Part shown: in pieces, positions 13,016 through 24,515 of the stretch
Layout of the letters: each line of letters begins with the position of its first letter
Numbering within the stretch: the stretch's first letter is position 1
Assembly: GCA_036852015.1 (NCBI GenBank)
Contig: JAANDG010000639.1
Coordinates: 17,503-81,502, forward strand
Direction: 5' to 3'
Length of the DNA: 64,000 nucleotides
DNA from: Pelodera strongyloides
Taxonomy: Eukaryota; Nematoda; Chromadorea; Rhabditida; Rhabditidae
Notes under the pieces: generated by a model
What the model was told of the DNA's origin: nothing
What the model saw: only the letters and a program-made list of their open reading frames with translations
Database searches by the model: none
Made by a program: the position numbers and the translations under genes

Positions 13016-16000
13016 TTAGCTTCGACGTTCTGCGTACAAAGTGACACGCTTGGTTGATAGCATTGCAGTTGGGCAGGTTATAGGTAGTGGATCCTAAAGG
13101 GGAAAACTTAAATAGAAAATAAAATTATTACATTACTTGTAGTGAAAAATAAACGAACATGGCATGGCTCCCTGAATCTTTGTTTACTTCTGAAGGCATT
13201 TATAGCCTCTTTATGCCGTATTAGCGGTATTACATACATAGGTCGAGGATTTGAACTTCTGGCCACTTACTATATAATTCTAAAGTGGAACTTAGCGCAG
13301 TCGCCGCGCAAAATGTATCCATCTTACATAGTAAGAATAATTTTTATTATAAGCATTTTTATATTTATGGTTTTTTACTTTGTTCAGCTGCACGAGAGGA
13401 GTAGAATTCATGCGGACCCTTGTTTTTACTCAAATTTGTTTTTGGATTCCAGTTCTTACCCAATTTATTGAAAGCCTAAGAAGAGCACAGCTTACCTGTG
13501 AGTCTGTTCCTAGGGATAAATTGTAGTTGAGCAAAATCCTGGACAAGGTCACTTTAAATTCCATCTCAGCGAAACGAAGCCCAGCACAATTTCTGGGACC
13601 GGCGCCAAACGGTAGCCACGCCATCGGATGGTGCGGCGCGTTGAGGAACCTGAAATAGGAGTGATTGGACTAAAAAATACGTACTAGGCGAATGCCACGA
13701 ATCAGCACACACCAACTACTGCGTTCAAGCGGTATTGTACCTACTTTGAGAAATTTGCATATGATAAGCGTAAGAAAATGGAACCTATGTAAATTTGGTG
13801 CCGGAAGCTTTGGACGGGCACCAAAAATTTGCATAGGATACATAGGAAATGCGTAGCATATGAAAATTTCACGAAGTAGGTACAATACTGCGTTAAACCT
13901 TCCCCAAAATTTTGTTTACCATTTTTTTAAATAAGTAACTAAAAATTCCAGTTAAAACGAAATACCACCGTGGACAACTGAACGCTTGCGTACTTATGCC
14001 GATTTACTGTAATTTGGCTAGATTTTTACTCTAATTTATGTTCATTTGCAAAGCTGCATAAAAAAACTGGTGTCCATGATACGTTTCAAAAATCGGCCGG
14101 TGTTTCGCTTTGAAACGAGCATTCTTAGGGTTTCTTACCTTTCCGGCTGGAAATCGTCGGGTTCGCTCCAAATTTCTTCATTTCTGTGTATATTCCAGAT
14201 AGGAATGGCCACTTGAGTGCCTTCTTCATAACGGATTCCATTCACAACACATTCCTCTACACATGTTCTATTGACAAAGCTGAAAATAAATTATTATTTA
14301 TTGATTTATTGATTTTTTAATTTGGAGGTCATCGTTGTTCGTTTTATTATTTATAGATTTTTTTTAATTTGAGGTATGGCGAGCGTGGTTGTTCGTCCCT
14401 AAGGTGACGAAAAGAATATGTAAGCGCTTCAAAAGTTTTTCTTTATCGAATTGTCTTGACCATACACTTTAATCTGCTTTAGGCTCACGCTTAGGGTAAC
14501 CTTTGTTTCAAAGCTTTAAATAACCACAGGTTTAAGTTTAGCAATAGAACGACCTGCACTTTACTAGCAGAGCAAAAACAGAGGTCTAGTGCTTACTATG
14601 TATAACAGTATGACTTCAAATGCAAACATAAAGCCTTACAAGGTAATTGGTGGATATAACCGCAAAGCCTCTTTATACACAGCATTCAAGTACGGGAGTT
14701 GCATCACTGTTTCATAATACTCGTCGTTATTCTGAAACAATTTTATTTAGATCACGTAATGCCCTGCGAAAATTAACAGACTATTTAGAAAGGCTAGGTT
14801 TCTCTAAATTAAGATAAACAATGAATAATGCAAAGAATGCAGAAAGTTTTTCATAGAATACTAGACATTCAAATGCGCGAACTAGCAAGTTTTGAGGCAA
14901 CAAATTAAGGAATCGCCTACCCTCAAGGAGTGCAGTTTCTGAAGCTCCTTTTGTAAAATTTCTCGTTTTTCAGGATGTTTGGCAATTAGCCAAGTGGCGA
15001 AAGCCAGCGCTGTGGACGTTGTTTCATACCCAGCGAGTAGGAAAGCAAAGCAATTATTTGCTATCTCTTCATTGGTTAGGAAATCTGTTGATCGCATCAG
15101 AATCGAGATAACGTCGTTATGAGCAGCCTAAAAAAGTCCGTTTAGTTTTGGTGTTTCTTCCATTTGAAAACACCACGTCGCATTCGGCACCACGTCGCAT
15201 TCGGCACCACGTCGCATGCGGCACCACGTCGCATGCGATACCACGTCGCATGCGACATGCACGCCGTAACGCTGACGCCGTTCCGAAACCGACGGTAACT
15301 GCAGTTTTCGACTAGTTTATAGTAAAACTCGCTCACTTCATTATTATTCTCGTCCATTCGTTTGTCGATTACTTCCTTCAAACAATTATAAAGCCAAGTC
15401 TCCGATTTACCACTTTCGCTAGTTTTTGTGTAGAAAAATTCACAAATTGGAGCGAGCTCGGGAACGATTACTGAAAATTTCAGAATGTTTTCGTTTAGGT
15501 TTAAAACTACGTGAGCCATTAGCCACCCTAGAAAATAAGTAATAAGATTAGAATTTGGGCCTTTGAGCATATGAAAATTGACCCTGTGTCGACTGGTTTC
15601 CTTGTCAATTTTTAGCCACCCTACCGTATGTTGATCATTTACAGTATCTACACGATAGTATTTTTTATTTTTCATATTATATATGCAAGTTTCGAGCAGA
15701 AATACGGTAGTATTGACAGAATCACACCGCATTTACGGGATACTTGGAAACCCCATAACATGATCCTTACGGTGACAGACACTGTGGGATTTGAGTATGC
15801 CCTAAAACAGTACTTTTGTGGTTGTACCAAATAAGGGTAAGGTATGCTAATTACCAGATATCCTCATTAGCATACTGGTCTCTGGCGACGGTAATTGCCG
15901 GAAGTAGTTGTCAGAGTGGTAGAGAAAAAGATCCTTTGAATTTGTTAGACAGTCAGATTCGATTCCAAAAGCACATTCTGAGATGACGGAGAGTGTGAGA

Positions 16001-19000
16001 CGTTTGTAGAGACTAAAATATAGTATAGTTTCAAACTCACGAAAACCCGCATTGCTTAATTTTTGTGGGTGAAAATTGTTGAGTTATCACTTGAAACACT
16101 AAGTTATTTTGTTCAGCGAATAGCGGAAAATAGTATACATCGGTACTCCGATATTGCTAGGCCCATGTCTCATTATGCAAACAGGGTGTATAATATTAGC
16201 TTTATTGGTACGGTAGATAAGTCTGTCTATATTAACCGCATCTTCTCCTTATAAGTCTAGTGGTAAGTGTATTATGTATGCTTAAAGTAGTTCAATCAGG
16301 ATATCAACTATCAAACTATCAGTGTCTGGAAAAAGCTGGATTTTTTGATAAGGTTGAAATTCCGTCATCTGTTAAAGCGAACTACAGGCCGATTTTTTAA
16401 ACACCGAGTGACCAACATTCTTATGCAGCGTATGCCAATGAAAATAAATGAGAATAAAAAATCGAGCTAAATTCGAGCAAATTATCATAAATACGTAAGA
16501 ATTCAGTCGTCCACGATGCGTTTCAAAAACCGGAAGGTATTTCGCTTTAAACACTTACTCATACACATCGAATGAGCCCTTCGAAAGCGACTGCTTCTCT
16601 ATTAATCGCTCGAGAGCGTCGACTTTCTGATGTACAATGGAGCTCATCTGAATTTGGAAGGCAATTATAAAGTTGTAATAAATTTAATATTTCTTCGTCA
16701 ACGGATTATTTTGGACTCTTTCATATACAAGATAGTAACAAGACAACTTGTCATTTTGTTTCTAGAAGTGATAGTATGACCATGTTGATTCTACATAACG
16801 TAAAAGTACAATACTACAATGAATCTATTACATAGCCCACTGTTTTTTTATTTATTTATTTAGAAACGGAAAGTAATGGACGGTATGTGTACATATGCAC
16901 TATGCGGTATAACCTTTTACTTTACGGTTTACAATATATTTTTCTATTATTGTTTGTTTATCGACTTGCGAGTTCATAGTCATAGTTTGACATCAAAGTT
17001 ATTTAAACTCACCTTTCTAATCTTTCCCGTAGTAAAAGCCGGGGTTAACTTGGCTCTCGCACTTCGCCAAACGTTTCCTTTTTGGTTTACGAGTGAGTAG
17101 CGCAGGGACTCGGACAGAAAATCGAGTTTCTGAATGAGGAAAGACATGTTCATTAGTCAGCTGTTTGCGAGTCATTTGTGCCAAATATGTGACGCGGTTT
17201 CGCACTCGACCCACGTATTTTTTCAAAACACACTAGCTTAGTTCCTAGGACGCAGGAAGGTTAACTGATGCAGTAAATCTTAATGCCGTACTTCTACTAG
17301 GGCTTCACATGTATATATTGATTTGCAAAGATGATTATTAGTACCTTGTTCATTCGGTGAATATGTAGTTTATATTACACACATATGACATAATATTATT
17401 ATCATTATTAGTTGTTTGAAATAGTCTTCTATTTCTAACATACCTGTCGATCCACAAAGTGATCAAATTTCTTGATTAAAATCTCCTTTGCGTCGTCTAA
17501 TTCTTCATTGATAATAAATAATCGTGGACCCATGAAAAGTCCGTAGCGTGCGCCAAATTGTGTCTTTAACACTTCAAAGACATTGTAGAGAAGCGAGCCG
17601 TTCTGAAATAAAAGTATATGTATGCCAGTTGCGGCAACTATTTTTTTAAAGGTTTTAACGTTAGTCACGTATGTCGCGTACTTCTCGCGCGCCCACGGCG
17701 CTTCGCCAGCCAATGGTTGTTCAAAAAGGTATCGTTTTTATGTAAACATCAGTTTTGAACATTTGTACACAAAGAAGCTGCACATCTCAATCTATGTGCT
17801 TGTGCTGTATGGACTTGATAACTTGAATCAAGTTCTAACGTCGGCCAAGTTTCTGGAACCCAAATGTGACCAACCTTGCTCATAATTTCCCCAATTTGAT
17901 GTAAATTTCCGAAAAGAAGCATTGGTTCGGGACCATCCAGACCAAGCTCGGCTCGCTTGGAAATACGACGATATCGATCTCTGAAATAGTACCCTTTTTT
18001 ATTTAAAGTAGTATTATAAATCCTTTTATTTGTATTTTCTTTTCCATTCATTCTTTCACAGTGCCATAAATCGCGCATAAAAAGCTTGGAAATTCATTAC
18101 TTGGCATTACAGTTGGTAGTTGGTACTGTACTCGTACTCTATGTTATGGTAAATAGTGGAATTCCTAGTGTTTCACACTCTCATAATCAGCTCAGACCAT
18201 GGCACATTTAAGAATAAAAGGCAAGGCATTGATATTTGAATCCTCTGTGTCTCTTTAGGGGAAGAGTTAGCGCCCGTTAGCTCGACGTTTCTAGTTTTAC
18301 CCATCATGACCTTAAATGATCACATGTGTGTCTATTTTCACTGAAGAAAGGCGAAAAGCCTTGCGCGCCATCTTTTGGTCTCTAGAAAGTGTCAAATCAA
18401 ATTAAGCTCATTAGTCTTTTGATACAATCAGGACAGAAACCAGCACAATTATCAGCACAATGATGGCTTGATGAAAGTCGATTTTGGAGATTTTGAAAGC
18501 CACAACAAAGATCATTTATAAGCAAAGCACACGCAAAGTATTTTAATTGAAGAGGCAATTTAAAGATGTAGGGCACGTGGTTTGCTATATGGAGATCTGT
18601 TTCATTTTGTGCCCTTCAGCGTCACCCGCATGATAATTAAATAGTAAATTGTTTTGTATGAGCCCAAACCTTGAAGGTATGAGTATTTGAAATGTGAACC
18701 AGTCACGTAGTATTTCTTACATTCCGTCACTTTCAACTTACAGGTTTAGTTACCCAAGTTTGTGGTACTACCAAAGCTAATAGGTGAAGCCCCGCACCCA
18801 ACATCTCATTGCCCCTGAGTAAGATCAAACCACATTAAAGGGAGAGGCCCACGAGAAAAAAGCGTTCCTCAATTTACTTGCACAGAATGTCCGGAGTTTC
18901 AGAAATATTACTGCGAAAACCGCATCTCTTTGCATCTAAAACTCGCAGATATATTCTATGCTAAACAGTTCGGCCAGGCACCGTAGTCTGAAACAATTTT

Positions 19001-19908
19001 TGCTCTTTTATGGAATTCAGTATTGGAAACGCTTTGTTATAATGGTAGTAATGTTCTTCATTCGTTTAACAACCCTTATGTAGAGAAAGAATGCTAATGG
19101 GCGGATATAAAATATAAAAAGGTATTTTAACCTTTCTGACTACGGTCCCTGGCCGAACTGTTTAGCATAGAATATCTCTGCGGGTTCACGATGCCAATAT
19201 ATGCGGTTTTCACAGAAATATTTCTTAGATTCCGGACATTCTGTGCAAGTAAATTGAGGAACACTTTTTTCTCGTGGGCCTCTCCCTTTAAGTTAAACTA
19301 TAACCCCACCCCGCTATGTAGGCTTGTACTCTATTTTTACTTTGCTCTGTATGCTCAATCATATATCATATCGTATCGTACATGCGTTTTCGTCTAACTT
19401 GTGACAACGAAAATTTTCTATGAATCCTTGAAAAACTGGAAATTGCAACATATCAATGCGGAAGTGCAGTTATTATCGTACAGATATTTTCACACCTTCC
19501 GACGATCGGAAAATCAAAATCGGCAAGTAAAAAGATTGTAAATTACCCCGAAAAATGCAATTTGTTGCGATTTTTGTGTACGTTGGGTTAAGAATAGTTG
19601 AAAACAGGTTATTGATGACTTCCTGATAATATTTCATCAAGTTTTGAAATTGAAAACTCATCGTTTCTCGGATCAAACATTAAACTTTTGGAAAATGGGT
19701 CGTGAAATTTCAGAAATTTTGAATTTTTATTAAAATTTATTTTACTATTAAAACTTTGAAAACTACCGAACAGTGAGGAAATTTTGTTGTTGGAGTTCGA
19801 CCCTTTAAAAAGTTTAAATTTAAATAAGAAATTTAAATAAAAAAAACTTACACAATCAAGTAGGCGAGAAATGCGCACGCAGCAGCGAGTATCCATGTGC
19901 ATAACGTT
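13016..19908 (-). CDS. Cytochrome P450 monooxygenase (clan 3-like), 12 located exons
   Basis: Haem-thiolate monooxygenase anchored in the ER membrane; substrate unknown. Minus-strand exons in order: 19852-19908, 17875-17980, 17444-17602, 17013-17129, 16559-16647, 15855-16012, 15337-15527, 14921-15127, 14640-14731, 14139-14279, 13496-13649, 13016-13093. Every junction keeps phase, giving about 515 residues, normal for the family. The first located exon encodes a hydrophobic anchor ([15 protein letters not shown]). Downstream lie the C-helix WRSAR (about residue 128), the I-helix AGYETT (about 324), the K-helix EALR (about 382), QPERF (about 437) and the haem loop [10 protein letters not shown] with its cysteine near 460. 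The C-terminus ends VTLYAERRS and stop at 13016-13018. All catalytic landmarks are intact, so the gene looks functional. The initiator methionine was not found: the first located exon starts in phase 2 after ttttcag, so a short 5' exon lies above 19908. PERF spacing and the WRSAR/LTPAF context resemble nematode CYP13/CYP25 and vertebrate CYP3, which is a family-level inference. Confidence 0.95.
13724..13896. mobile_element. MITE family C copy, in P450 intron
   Basis: Inverted ends GCGGTATTGTACCTACTTTG and GTAGGTACAATACTGCGTTAA; body with two inverted ATGCAAAT-containing arms around GGTGCCGGAAGCTTTGG. It lies between P450 exons 13496-13649 and 14139-14279. Confidence 0.85.
13951..14114. mobile_element. 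MITE family A copy, in P450 intron
   Basis: Left TTAAAACGAAATACCACCG lost the CCGGCCGG core. Right TCGGCCGGTGTTTCGCTTTG is kept. The right end lies about 24 bp from the 5' splice site of exon 14139-14279. Confidence 0.8.
15168..15257. repeat. 17-bp tandem repeat in P450 intron
   Basis: About five copies of CACCACGTCGCATTCGG or its CATGCG variant. GC content is well above its surroundings. It lies in the intron just after the donor of exon 15337-15527 in the sense of transcription. Confidence 0.9.
15650..15762. repeat. Dispersed repeat with TTGGAAACCCCATAA end, partial
   Basis: The segment 'gcagaaatacggtagtattg' through 'gatacttggaaacccc' is nearly identical to the right part of 33990-34141. 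The left inverted end is missing here. Confidence 0.75.
16371..16551. mobile_element. MITE family A copy next to a P450 splice donor
   Basis: GTTAAAGCGAACTACAGGCC at the left and CCGGAAGGTATTTCGCTTTAAA at the right. The TTTAAA terminus is immediately followed by the minus-strand donor gtaagtg of exon 16559-16647. Confidence 0.9.
18743..18842 (+). ncRNA. SL1-like spliced-leader sequence (possible SL RNA gene or relic)
   Basis: The 22 nt at 18743-18764 match the canonical nematode SL1 leader except at positions 7 (G for A) and 21 (T for A); the core TTACCCAAGTTTG is intact. A GT follows exactly after nucleotide 22, where SL RNAs carry their 5' splice site. The TACC/GGTA stem around the CAAGTTTGT loop is kept (four of the usual five pairs). 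I see no good Sm-binding site in the next 80 nt, so this may be a diverged, dead or retro-copied SL. The downstream boundary is arbitrary. Confidence 0.4.
18835..19292. mobile_element. MITE family E (TTAA, about 110-bp inverted arms)
   Basis: Starts TTAA|AGGGAGAGGCCCACGAG and ends CTCGTGGGCCTCTCCCT|TTAA. The arms include 'ttgcacagaatgtccgga' and its complement, and the inner halves carry AACAGTTCGGCCAGG in both orientations. Second copy of 1036-1477; no open frame of note. Confidence 0.92.
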
Positions 19909-19990
19909 CTGAAAAGACAAATTAATTATTGGAAATTATAAAAAGCAGCCCAATTGCCCGATGTTCCGTGGTGTCCCCCATGATAATTAC

Positions 19991-20139
19991 CTTCAGAGGC
20001 CATATTCATCACTCCGCTTCCCTCGGGGAAATATTCCCTGGCTGGGCACAGAAAATAGCATCTAATGTGAGACACGCAGAGAAAAAGATGGCGGAGTCCC
20101 CATGGGCCATGGGGAATTGAGTGGTTAATATGGCCTCAG
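19991..20139. mobile_element. MITE family G copy
   Basis: Inverted ends CTTCAGAGGCCATATTCA and TTAATATGGCCTCAGG. Internal TCCCTCGGGGAAATATTCCC and CATGGGGAATTGAG match 49577-49713. Confidence 0.85.
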
Positions 20140-21081
20140 GTCTCAGAAGTTCAGCCTTCAAACCTCTCAAAAGGTTCTACTATTCTTTAAAAGATCCCTT
20201 TCTTTTTTTGAAAATCATATGAATCTAGCTGCACCTTTGACCCTTTTCTGTTCCTTATTATTTTCTAACAGATCATTTTCACCCCCAAACTTTCTCGAAT
20301 TATCCCTCATTTTATCATCAATCAATCAGTTTTAGTGCTAATTCGCTCGCCAATAAAGCAATTTTTGCGAGCAAAAGTTGGAAAAATGATCACTTCTCGT
20401 TGTTTATCTCTCTCTGTCTCTCTATCTCTCTCTCTAGTTCCATCTCTTATCTCCATGTCTCTCCATATTTATCACTTCGGAACCAATCTCTACTACTCTG
20501 ATCCCTGGCTACCGTAGTCTCAAACACGCGGGTGCTCGTGCACCCGCGTTCATTTTAACAAGTTCTCTCGGCCAGACCGAAAACTCAATTAATCAACACT
20601 TTTTACGGCTCTTTTAGACAATTTTGCATCAAACATCGCGGTGTGTCTGCGCGGCCGGCCTCTCTGATACGCCCGGCGCTCTAACCCTAGCAATTTCTAC
20701 AAAATTCGTCGCTGTTGCGCGTGCACGAAATCACAGCGCGACGATTTGGCAATAGATTGAAAAGGACACTTTTGAAGATTGGCCGAACAGGTGTTGATTA
20801 GGGAATCCATGTGATAGAGTGCATAGTGGGGAATCTTTAAAAACAGGCAAATAGGGTTCCAATAGGGTTAGGGTGTATTATTATGACATGACTATGGCTA
20901 AGCAGCAGGGTTTACTGTAACCGTGAAACGAGTACTATATCAAGAAGCGAATACCGTAGTAAGCTTGTAGAGCACTCAGGGGGATTTTGAAATCTAGGTT
21001 ATAATAATCAAGAGGATTATTCTATAGACAAGAAACTATAATTTGATATTTGTTTTGAGAGCAAATGAAAAATTGGGCATT

Positions 21082-21155
21082 CGGTCGGGCGGGAATCGAA
21101 CCCGCATATTTGGTTGTCCTAGTCAATGCGTTAACCGATTACGCTACCGGCCCCC
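21082..21155 (-). pseudogene. tRNA-like sequence (degenerate tRNA or tRNA-derived repeat)
   Basis: Read on the minus strand it has a perfect B box (GGTTCGATTCC) in a five-pair T arm and a good A box (TAGCGTAATCGG). The acceptor stem has two mismatches and the anticodon stem pairs at only about three positions, so no isotype is assigned. Confidence 0.6.
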
Positions 21156-21697
21156 ACCGCCAATAATCATTCGCATGCGAGTTATGATTAAATAGAGAAA
21201 ACTGTTTTTAGACTAGACTAGTTGCGGCTCGCCTACTAAGGGTCGCGAACTAAATGCACGTCGTAAATGTTGCAACTCGTAAACCTAAAACTAATTTTTT
21301 TTTAGAAAAGTTTCAGTGATACCGTAAATGCCGCTGACTCGGCTAAGGTTACCAGCAACCAAGCAAACAACTTCGGTACATATCAACTTTTGTAAACTGA
21401 TCACCGGGTCATGTAGGTCAAATATTTTGTTTATCATGGAAATCAGGGTGTGTTTTGCTCGGACGAATGCTATTTTAAGTTCTTTTACCCAGGAACTTAC
21501 TACTTACTAATTCGACTTGACAAGATCAAAAAGGAGCACCGTGGGTGACGCATTTAGCTATTCAGAATTCAGACTTTGGTCTAAAACTTGGAAAACTCAA
21601 CTTGAAGCGTATACTATAACTATCGTCTACTACCGCGCTCCAGTCCTCTGCGGAACAAGGCATACATAAACACTGTATGGAATCACCCTTAGCCGCT

Positions 21698-21864
21698 CTT
21701 ACCGGTTTTTGAAACGCATCGCGGACAACTGAATTCTTACGTATTTATGCAAATGTGCTCGAAGTTTGCTCGATTTTATTCTAATTTATGTTCATTTGCA
21801 TAAGCTGCATAAGAATGCTGATGTTCTCGATGCGTTTCAAAAACCGGCCAGTATTTCGCTTCAA
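21698..21864. mobile_element. MITE family A copy
   Basis: Left end truncated at CTTACCGGTTTTTGAAACGC; right end AACCGGCCAGTATTTCGCTT intact; octamer and GCATAAGCTGCATAAGAATG body present. Confidence 0.88.
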
Positions 21865-22140
21865 GATGACATTAGCTTAGCAAATCTGGTAACTTTTTTT
21901 GTGAAGAACAGTTTAGAGACCAGACACCATCTTGTATTTTCCCTAGATCCCTTGAAGTACAACAAAATCAAATCAGTAATCGTGGACTACGTACACGTAG
22001 ACTACGCCCCTACCCTACCACTACACGGCTGAGTTCAAGCGAATCATGTCTATTATTCAAGCTGTTCATAATAGTGATCACTGAGATCAAGTAATAGCAT
22101 TGTCTATCTTAGTACTCTGTCTCAAAGCTGACAAACGGCT

Positions 22141-22212
22141 ACATGGCGTAGTGGTTACCGTTCTCGACCGCCACGCTACTGAACTCAAGTTCGAACCCAT
22201 CCAGGGTTTCAC
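22141..22212 (+). repeat. tRNA-derived (SINE-like) sequence
   Basis: A-box-like TGGCGTAGTGGTTACC followed at normal tRNA spacing by B-box-like AAGTTCGAACCC. Stems do not fold as a canonical tRNA. Similar to 26535-26602 and 42727-42791. Confidence 0.6.
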
Positions 22213-22630
22213 AAGTGTACAAGTGTAATACAGCGAACCCCTGTTATGACAGCAGTATCACTATTTTATTAAAAATATCTGTTTTGAGCGAGCAGACGGA
22301 CCGCATGTGTGTGTTCTTGTCACATGTTTATCGTTTTGTTTTTCCAATCAGTTGATAGTTATAGAAACTCGTTTAGACTTGGACAAGTCGCTAGCGCTAG
22401 ACTAGTGTCTGCCCGAACAATTATCTGTTATTCCTAAAATTTCTCCTTTCCTTATTGTTAGCAATTGATAGTTTCAATGTAGTTTGGTCTAGATGTGTTC
22501 ATACGGAATAAACTAGCTACTGTAGGTTAAGCTTATAGTTTCGAGTTAGGAAAAACTCTATAACACAAGAGTATGAAAAGACAACAGTCGTATTTTTACG
22601 TACGTATTATTTTCTGCGCTTCTAAATTAT

Positions 22631-22799
22631 TTTAAAGCGAAATACTACCGGCTGGTTTTTGAAACGCATCGTGGACAGCTGAATTCTGGGGTCGAATTGG
22701 GGTCAATTTTTTATACTAATTTATGCGCATTCGCTTATTCTGCATAATAATGCAGGTGTAAAAGATGTGTTTCAAAAAGCTGCCGGCATTTCACTTTAA
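22631..22799. mobile_element. MITE family A copy
   Basis: TTTTAAAGCGAAATACTACC at the left, TGCCGGCATTTCACTTTAA at the right. The central GAATTCT...TTTATGCGCATTCGC part is diverged. Confidence 0.88.
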
Positions 22800-23410
22800 T
22801 ACTTGTAGGCACACTGTGAGTCTATTTTCTTGTGCTTATAACTCACCTGTTTTGCATATTATGCAAAACGCTTTTTGCAGTCGTTACTGCCTAACAGTGC
22901 AATTTGCTCACAAAAAAAGTAGGAACAAACTACGTGACCCTGAGCATAATGATACGGTTGCATTTTGTATTCGCAATAAATTATATGAGCAAAAAGTGAT
23001 AAAAAACTGCAAATATATTGAGCCCATAAACCATCTTCATAGCGCAAGCATCCGCTGTCATCGGCTCAAGAAAAAGATGACGTTTTGGGTAAATACGTAT
23101 TTTTCTTGTACAACTTTTTTTCTAATAGACGTATTATTTGACTATATGGGCTTATCAAGATAAGGCAAACCAATTAGCCTACTAGCTGATAGATGACAAT
23201 GAAGTGTAAGAGTAAGAGCATCGTAATCCTACGTTGATCTCTATTATTTGTTCAGTTTTAAATTGACTAAATTTCTAATTCATCGATGAATTTTAGTTTA
23301 TTTATTATTTGCTTTTTTTTTGATCTGGCAGCCAAACTTACTTTCTGTTGATACCGCAGTGCATGAAGTTGTTATACTTCCGCGTTCAAAATTTTACCAA
23401 TTGGTGATCG

Positions 23411-23579
23411 TTGTGCGCAATTAATACATCATGGGAAGAAATCGCGTTTGAGAAAAACAAAAATTTGATAAACAAATCAACTAGTTGGTCAGAGATTGAA
23501 ATAGGAAGAACTTATACACAGATAAAAGGGATTGTTTCCATTTCTGGATTCCTGGGCAGTTATTCGGACGAACCTCAAG
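23411..23579 (+). CDS. Orphan exon-like frame, unassigned
   Basis: An open frame of about 56 codons ends at a strong donor (CTCAAG|gtaagc). It encodes a soluble, protein-like sequence with TSWEEIAFEKNKNL, STSWSEIEIGRTYTQIKG and VSISGFLGSYSDEPQ. The two similar 'TSW.EI' stretches suggest an internal repeat or a beta-sandwich-like domain. There is a stop just upstream (near 23406), no ATG in frame and no obvious acceptor, so the 5' boundary is unresolved and the locus may be a relic. No family is recognised. Confidence 0.3.
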
Positions 23580-23600
23580 GTAAGCTAGATTTTGTAGATT

Positions 23601-23731
23601 CAGAGAGATGGAGAGAGGGACAGAGAGAGAGAGAGGAAGTGAAGATATATACATAGAGAGAGGAACTGAAGAGAGAGAGAGAGACAGAGAGACAGAGAGA
23701 GATATATAGAGAGAAAGAGAGAAAGAGAGAA
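23601..23731. repeat. GA-rich microsatellite, interrupted
   Basis: About 130 bp of GA runs broken by GAAGTGAAGATATATACATA and similar. It begins just after the orphan exon's donor. Confidence 0.9.
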
Positions 23732-24044
23732 TATTGAAATACAGAGGTATGATAGAGAAGAAACGACAGAGATACTAGAAATACAGCGATCTGACGGTGA
23801 AGACGTGCTAGATGTCTTATATTTCACATTTCAGCAGTGTTTAACTCACATAAATGTAATTTCATTGTAAATACGTCCACGGTACGCATTCGTACAAAAA
23901 CACGCGGTGTTGTTTATTGGTTGACTACGGTATGCATGACGGTTGAACCCTTTCTTTCTACGAATGAGGTACAATGTTATATGAGCGGGAAAACACAGAG
24001 GCCATCGGATCATAAAAATAGTTGTGAAAGGGTCTTGGTTTCTT

Positions 24045-24217
24045 CAAGCAGTATTGTACCCACATTGTGAAATTTGCATATGGTATGCTCATGCTCATCC
24101 TATGTATTCTATGCAAATTTTTGGTGCCCTTCCGAAGCTTCGGCACCAAATTTACATAGGAAACATAGGATATGTGATCATATGCAAGTTCCCAAAGTAG
24201 GTGCAATACTGCTTTAA
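24045..24217. mobile_element. MITE family C copy
   Basis: Ends AAGCAGTATTGTACCCAC and AGTAGGTGCAATACTGCTTTAA; inverted inner arms around TTCCGAAGCTTCGGCACC. Confidence 0.88.
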
Positions 24218-24423
24218 TAGAATTTCAAGAGATACATTCCATAGTGACTCAGATTTAATTGAGTTGTGACGTCGCTGCTAATTTTAGCACATTGCGCATT
24301 ACTGTCATAAAAATAGCACAAACAAGTAGTGTTGCGTATTCTTGTATTTAGCTTATGACTAGTTGCCTTGTCATTTTATTAAATTGCTAAACTAATAAGC
24401 CTTACTGTAAGGGAAGATGTCTC

Positions 24424-24425
24424 TC

Positions 24426-24496
<71 letters not shown>

Positions 24497-24515
24497 GAGA
24501 GAGAGAGAGAGAAAG
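24424..24515. repeat. (GA)n microsatellite
   Basis: Ninety bases of nearly pure GA with GG interruptions. Confidence 0.95.

Larger units (their letters stand above)
19909..22630. other. Gene-free stretch upstream of the P450
   Basis: Holds MITEs, tRNA-derived sequences and a short CT tract (20405-20440). A GC-rich patch at 20530-20760 contains GTGCTCGTGCAC and GCGCGGCCGGCC and could be part of a promoter, but no transcript evidence exists here. The missing first P450 exon should lie in or beyond this stretch. Confidence 0.4.

Noticed and set aside
15142..15732. Single 196-codon minus-strand open frame as one exon
   Set aside because: Only 15337-15527 fits P450 and its splice phases; the remainder reads through introns and the 17-bp array.
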